NCBI GenBank assembly: GCA_005883235.1
Contig: VAYE01000077.1
Location: 1 to 6,610 of the forward strand
DNA: 6,610 nucleotides
Reading direction: 5' to 3'
From: Actinomycetota bacterium
GTDB lineage: Bacteria > Actinomycetota > Thermoleophilia > Gaiellales > Gaiellaceae
In this document: positions 6,149 through 6,610 of the stretch, piece by piece
Layout of the letters: each line of letters starts with the position of its first letter
Numbering within the stretch: position 1 is the first letter of the stretch
Notes under the pieces: generated by a model
Databases searched by the model: none
The model's input: only the letters and a program-made list of their open reading frames with translations
Told to the model about the DNA's origin: nothing
Made by a program: the position numbers and the translations under genes

Positions 6149-6610
6149 TTGCTCGTCCGGACCTGGAACCTCTTCCACGGCAACGCGAAGCCGCCGGAGC
6201 GGGCGGCGTTCCTCGAGGAGATGATCCGGCTCGCGGCCGCCGACCGGCCGGACGTGCTCTGCCTCCAGGAGGTGCCGGTCTGGGCGCTCGACCGGCTCGG
6301 CGACTGGAGCGGGATGAGCGCCGCCGGCGCCGTCGCCGCGCGGCCGACGATCGGCCCGCTGCCCTCGACCGCGGAGATCGGCCGCGCCCTGACCTCGCTC
6401 GACCACGGCCGACTCCGATCGGCCTTCGCGGGCCAGGCGAACGCGATCCTCGTCGGCGGCGGCCTCCGCATCCGCGACGAGCGGACCGTCGTGCTGAACT
6501 CTCGACGGTTCCGGCGGGCGCAGGCACGGTGGCTCGGCCTCGACCTCGTGGCGCGGCTCGCCTGGGCGAAGGAGCGGCGCGTGTGCCAGGCGGCTCGCGT
6601 GGCCGCCGAC
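6149..6610 (+). CDS. Endonuclease/exonuclease/phosphatase (EEP) family protein, N-terminal part
   Basis: Open for 154 codons to the window edge without a stop; the C-terminal half, with the catalytic histidines, lies outside. The start of the fold is clear: MLVRTWNLFHGN (1-12) holds the conserved metal/phosphate-site Asn7, and PDVLCLQEVP (34-43) holds the metal-binding Glu41 preceded by Gln40. GQANAIL near residue 97 and the RRVCQAARV stretch near 145 fit the later strands of the sandwich. EEP proteins are Mg-dependent phosphodiesterases or phosphatases acting on DNA, RNA, lipids or inositol phosphates, so the substrate cannot be named. Residues 55-90 (MSAAGAVAARPTIG and following) form a family-variable insert. 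TTG at 6149 is the only start codon fitting both the motif and the -10 box seven bases upstream. There is no signal peptide. Its promoter overlaps that of the divergent glycosyltransferase operon. Confidence 0.85.
   Translation, partial: MLVRTWNLFHGNAKPPERAAFLEEMIRLAAADRPDVLCLQEVPVWALDRLGDWSGMSAAGAVAARPTIGPLPSTAEIGRALTSLDHGRLRSAFAGQANAILVGGGLRIRDERTVVLNSRRFRRAQARWLGLDLVARLAWAKERRVCQAARVAAD

Larger units (their letters stand above)
6121..6152. repeat. Imperfect 32-bp palindrome spanning the divergent promoter
   Basis: The symmetry axis lies between 6136 and 6137. Thirteen of sixteen base pairs are self-complementary; mismatches are at 6134/6139, 6127/6146 and 6124/6149. The inner 16 bp (6129-6144) read GCAAG-CCTAGA-CTTGC. 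The repeat covers both proposed -10 boxes and reaches both start codons (GTG on the minus strand, TTG on the plus strand). It could be simple promoter symmetry, or an operator for a dimeric regulator acting on both transcripts. Confidence 0.6.

Noticed and set aside
6125..6406. N-terminal extension of the glycosyltransferase
   Set aside because: Text does not resemble GT4, lies antisense to the EEP gene, and includes the proposed promoter. The family N-terminus begins at GTG 6124.
6025..6527. Minus-strand frames of 130-148 codons opposite the EEP gene
   Set aside because: Arg/Ser/Pro-rich shadows. The plus strand carries recognisable TWN and LQE motifs.
1..6610. CRISPR array, tRNA/rRNA, insertion sequence, riboswitch or attachment site
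   Set aside because: Nothing with the needed repeats, conserved RNA text or transposase sequence. Almost every base is accounted for by protein-coding genes.

Overview
This is a gene-dense, very GC-rich window. Third codon positions are almost always G or C, GTG and TTG starts are frequent, and gene ends overlap. The protein families and the apparently leaderless promoters (a TANNNT-like -10 box seven bases before the start codon) suggest an actinobacterium. The wording of the glycosyltransferase and GH15 proteins reminds me of the Thermoleophilia (Gaiella/Solirubrobacter-like), but I could not test this lineage. I see no rRNA, tRNA, mobile element, CRISPR array or other sign of an accessory island. 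No intergenic gap exceeds 60 bases.

Left part. The window opens inside a minus-strand gene whose N-terminal 100 codons (1-301) resemble the start of FkbM-type methyltransferases. Divergent from it is a plus-strand pair: a GH15 glycoside hydrolase (360-2141) and a class I SAM-dependent methyltransferase (2134-2925), overlapping by 8 nt.

Middle and right. A three-gene minus-strand operon runs towards that pair. In transcription order it holds a GT4-type glycosyltransferase (6124-5069), a 103-residue acidic protein of unknown function (5072-4761) and a second, more canonical GH15 enzyme (4760-2919). The joints are a 4-nt GTGA overlap and a directly abutting TGA|GTG, so translational coupling is likely. 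The operon meets the plus-strand pair tail to tail with a 7-nt overlap. Divergent from it, an endonuclease/exonuclease/phosphatase (EEP) family gene starts at 6149 and leaves the window.

How the genes may work together. Two GH15 enzymes (alpha-glucoside hydrolases, a family that includes actinobacterial trehalases) lie close to a sugar transferase, which suggests turnover of trehalose, a storage glucan or another alpha-glucoside. The substrate cannot be read from sequence alone. The most striking non-coding feature is the 24-bp gap between the glycosyltransferase and EEP genes. It is the core of a 32-bp imperfect palindrome in which two -10 boxes share a central TA, each exactly seven bases from its own start codon.
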